Assembly: GCA_947175005.1 (NCBI GenBank)
Contig: CAMWLD010000102.1
Span: 1-7,641, forward strand
Reading direction: 5' to 3'
From: an uncultured Ruminococcus sp.
GTDB lineage: Bacteria > Bacillota > Clostridia > Oscillospirales > Ruminococcaceae
Length of the DNA stretch: 7,641 nucleotides
Shown here: positions 6,885 to 7,641 of the stretch, piece by piece
How positions within the stretch are numbered: position 1 is the first letter of the stretch
How the letters are laid out: every line of letters begins with the position of its first letter
Notes under the pieces: generated by a model
What the model saw: the letters and a program-made list of their open reading frames with translations, nothing else
Told to the model about the DNA's origin: nothing
Databases searched by the model: none
Program-made: the position numbers and the translations under genes

Positions 6885-7641
6885 ATTCTCGCTTCCTTTC
6901 ATAATAGGGTCTTTATAGATTATCCTGCCGTCGTTAAAGGTCAGCAGCACCTTTCCTTTGAGCCGCTCGCCTTTAAAAACACTGTTGACGGATTTGGAGT
7001 GAAGCTTTTTCGGGTCTACCACCCACTCTGCCTCCGGGTCTGCTATGATAAATTCCGCCTTTTCCCCCTCTTTGAGAACCGCCTCGGGGATACCCGCAAT
7101 TCGTCTTGGGGCTGCGGACATAAGGGTGACAAGCTTTTCAAGGGGCATTCCCATGCCGTGATGAAGAGCTGTAACAGAGGCAGCAAAGGAGGTCTCCAGT
7201 CCCACAACACCGTTGGGCGCAGTCTCGAAATCCGCCTTTTCCTCCGCCGTATGAGGGGCGTGGTCGGTGACAATGCAGTCGATAGTCCCGTCAAGAACTC
7301 CCCTCAGCACAGCCAGCCTGTCCGATTCCTCCCTCAAAGGGGGATTCATGCGGTAATCCGCGTCCCTCGACAAAAGCTTTAAATGAGTGAACATAAAATA
7401 ATGCGGCGCAGTCTCGCAGGTAACTCTTATCCCACGCCTTTTTGCGTCCTTTATAAGCCCCACGCTGCCCCTTGTGGAAACATGGCAGATGTGTATTCTT
7501 GCGCCTCCCGCCTCGGCAAGCGCCAGCTCCCTTGCGGTAACGCTGTCCTCGGAAGCCCTGTCCATGCCCTTTACGCCGATAGTTTCCGAAACGCTCCCCC
7601 TGTGCATTATGCCGCCGGCAGTTATCTTTAAGTCCTGGCAG
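5949..7641 (-). CDS. pyrC/pyrF: Dihydroorotase / OMP decarboxylase fusion, 5'-partial
   Basis: One open frame enters the window at 7641 and runs to a TAA at 5949, encoding 563 visible complete codons. The first 244 residues are the C-terminal part of a type I dihydroorotase (carbamoyl aspartate to dihydroorotate). The last 311 are a complete type 2 orotidine 5'-phosphate decarboxylase (OMP to UMP). The two are joined by about eight residues, with no stop between them. The N-terminal ~178 residues of the dihydroorotase, including the first zinc-binding DxHxH motif, lie beyond the window edge. Both parts keep their catalytic residues and near-normal family length, so neither looks decayed. The product may be a bifunctional protein. 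An internal Shine-Dalgarno before the PyrF methionine (6884) would also allow PyrF to be made alone. An indel error at the seam is the main alternative. It is upstream of, and probably co-transcribed with, carA and carB. Confidence 0.9.
   Translation of the reverse strand, partial: CQDLKITAGGIMHRGSVSETIGVKGMDRASEDSVTARELALAEAGGARIHICHVSTRGSVGLIKDAKRRGIRVTCETAPHYFMFTHLKLLSRDADYRMNPPLREESDRLAVLRGVLDGTIDCIVTDHAPHTAEEKADFETAPNGVVGLETSFAASVTALHHGMGMPLEKLVTLMSAAPRRIAGIPEAVLKEGEKAEFIIADPEAEWVVDPKKLHSKSVNSVFKGERLKGKVLLTFNDGRIIYKDPIMKGSENMKGAAFDRLIEKIVETGNPTVVGLDPKLEYIPEFIKEAAVEKHGEGLKAAAAAIYRFNKGIIDAVCDIVPAVKPQAAYYEMYGYHGVKTLEKTIKYAHSKGLFVIVDGKRNDIGATMDAYSAAYLGGTEVFGEQVRPFEADALTVNGYLGTDGITPALKTGGGIFVLVKTSNKSSGELQDRRLCDGKTVYETMGDMCEKWGEEYMGQYGYSSVGAVMGATYPEMLREMRRKLPHTFFLIPGYGVQGGGAAGAAEGFDENGLGAIVNSSRAVMCAYKNEGCDEREYAEAARREVIRMRDDLTAYVPVIRLGK
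6892..6899 (-). promoter_or_regulatory. Possible internal ribosome binding site for PyrF
   Basis: AAAGGAAG on the minus strand ends seven bases before the in-frame ATG at 6884, which is where stand-alone PyrF proteins would be expected to begin. An ATG at 6902 is also in frame but lies upstream of this site. The signal is weaker than the AAGGAGG sites of carA and carB, but its spacing is good. It may be a relic of, or a working, separate pyrF start. Confidence 0.5.
6909..7641 (-). other. pyrC: Dihydroorotase domain (PyrC, type I), C-terminal part
   Basis: The visible residues align without gaps to the type I dihydroorotase numbering known from Bacillus caldolyticus. The first complete codon (Cys) follows the expected zinc-ligand His178, whose codon is cut by the window edge; its last base, C, fits a histidine codon. 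The visible CHVST motif puts its histidine at position 231, a zinc ligand. RMNPPLR puts its asparagine at 277. TDHAPH puts Asp304 and His308 in place. The domain ends at GRIIYKD, equivalent to about residue 422 of a ~427-residue enzyme, so its C-terminus is complete before the PyrF seam. Confidence 0.93.

Overview
All genes that I can support in this window lie on the minus strand, so they are transcribed from high to low coordinates. The window looks like a chromosomal segment from a Gram-positive anaerobe of the class Clostridia, possibly a Ruminococcus-like Oscillospiraceae. This is an inference from the strong AAGGAGG ribosome binding sites, the type 2 (about 310-residue) OMP decarboxylase, the clustering of pyrimidine genes and the A+T-rich spacer. 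No marker gene fixes the taxon.

Region 1 (7641 to 1562) is part of a de novo pyrimidine (UMP) biosynthesis operon. It begins inside one long open frame (7641-5949). The upstream part is the C-terminal ~244 residues of a type I dihydroorotase (PyrC). The downstream part is a complete orotidine 5'-phosphate decarboxylase (PyrF). No stop codon separates them, so the gene as written is a PyrC-PyrF fusion with a seam of about eight residues. After a 78-base gap come carA (5870-4758) and carB (4756-1562), the two subunits of carbamoyl phosphate synthetase, one base apart. Together these genes cover the first committed step (carbamoyl phosphate), the third step (dihydroorotate) and the last step (UMP). 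Aspartate transcarbamylase, dihydroorotate dehydrogenase and orotate phosphoribosyltransferase are not in the window.

Region 2 (1561 to 1361) is a 201-base spacer full of structure. It holds an A+T-rich block bounded by two TTAATTAA copies, then two tandem 64-base units. Each unit can fold into a long stem-loop, and the pairing is better in minus-strand RNA than in plus-strand RNA.

Region 3 (1360 to 39) is a two-gene unit: a four-helix membrane protein of unknown function with an acidic, proline-rich tail, followed 11 bases later by a small GNAT-family acetyltransferase. Neither has an evident link to pyrimidine synthesis. Bases 1-38 hold no gene that I can support.

The observations most worth a second look are the PyrC-PyrF fusion with its internal restart signal, and the tandem hairpin units behind carB. 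I see no mobile element, CRISPR array, tRNA or rRNA.
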